Positions 5,974 through 6,040 of a DNA stretch of 6,040 nucleotides are shown here, piece after piece. The stretch covers positions 1 to 6,040 of the forward strand of contig JAIRTK010000049.1 in the NCBI GenBank assembly GCA_031254955.1, in the 5' to 3' direction. Both the position numbers and the translations under genes were made by a program. A model generated the notes under the pieces. The model was given only the letters and a program-made list of their open reading frames with translations, ran no database searches and was not told the DNA's origin. Each line of letters starts with the position of its first letter. The stretch's first letter is position 1. The DNA comes from Opitutaceae bacterium (GTDB taxonomy: Bacteria; Verrucomicrobiota; Verrucomicrobiia; Opitutales; Opitutaceae).

Positions 5974-6040
5974 ATGCACGCAAATGCCGCTTCTCCTGCC
6001 TCCACGCTCTTTCGCCAACCGGCGGAGAGTTTTTTCTTTC
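5974..6040 (+). CDS. Possible start of a gene leaving the window (glycoside-hydrolase-like start?)
   Basis: Seen: ATG at 5974 opens 22 codons that reach the window edge; the peptide contains STLFRQPAESFFF. Upstream (5897-5973) is a short gap with an AT-rich block (TTAAAAAAATATTTGCTTTTA, split around 5919-5939), fitting a promoter region; no Shine-Dalgarno is visible. Known: GH95-type alpha-L-fucosidases and relatives often begin with a W/F-x-x-PA-x-x-(F/W) motif that leads into a PLGNGRLGA-type motif; the latter would lie beyond the window. Inferred: a possible coding start, with a GH95-like identity no more than a suggestion from about 10 residues. The same bases could instead form a hairpin with a T-tract (6007-6035). 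Confidence 0.33.
   Translation, partial: MHANAASPASTLFRQPAESFFF

Noticed and set aside
3826..6018. 730-codon open frame on the minus strand across the fumarase gene
   Set aside because: It is the antisense shadow of the fumarase. Its G/V/F/D-rich composition comes from C-ending fumarase codons, and it crosses the transposase remnant in the wrong frame.
6007..6035. Hairpin with T-tract at the right edge as a terminator
   Set aside because: The stem is broken (CTCT and CGCC paired with an internal loop) and no upstream plus-strand gene needs it after the strong terminator at 5566-5601; the coding reading from 5974 is at least as good.
1..6040. Previously undescribed multi-gene system (defence, secretion, biosynthesis)
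   Set aside because: Only two intact genes are present, divergent and unrelated in function; the rest is mobile-element debris and repeats. No tRNA, rRNA or riboswitch was recognised.

Overview
The window looks like part of a GC-rich chromosome from the phylum Verrucomicrobiota, most plausibly the family Opitutaceae. This is an inference from several things seen together: strongly C/G-ending codons, gene starts mostly without a Shine-Dalgarno sequence, a bacterial TMTC-like membrane/TPR protein, an IS630-type transposase start, and intergenic DNA full of short near-perfect hairpins. I have not compared it with any database.

Layout, left to right. Positions 1-84 (minus) hold the first 28 codons of a transposase, probably IS630 family, cut by the window edge. 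Positions 85-337 are intergenic: an AT-rich island, then an array of small hairpins that looks like a dispersed repeat. Positions 338-3160 (minus) encode a 940-residue polytopic membrane protein with a GT-C/TMTC-like core and about eight C-terminal TPRs. Several of its loops are swollen by glycine/arginine-rich or repeat-like inserts. Positions 3161-3900 are a 740-bp divergent intergenic region with hairpins, a 25-bp direct repeat, an imperfect inverted-repeat pair around an AT-rich core, and one doubtful small secreted-protein frame. Positions 3901-5541 (plus) encode a complete class I [4Fe-4S] fumarate hydratase, followed by a good intrinsic terminator. Positions 5594-5893 (minus) hold the 3' remnant of an integrase-type DDE transposase lying tail to tail with the fumarase. 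Positions 5974-6040 (plus) may be the start of another gene that leaves the window.

The fumarase is an ordinary housekeeping gene of the TCA cycle. Its oxygen-sensitive class fits an anaerobic or microaerophilic lifestyle but does not prove one. The TPR membrane protein is transcribed away from it and there is no sign of a shared operon. Both genes lie in DNA worked over by mobile elements: transposase pieces at both ends and repeat-type sequence in the gaps and apparently inside the TPR gene.

I did not find a new multi-gene system here. The most interesting signals are the apparent in-frame invasion of the TMTC-like gene by repeat/low-complexity sequence, together with its long C homopolymer tracts, and the dense set of hairpin repeats in the intergenic DNA.
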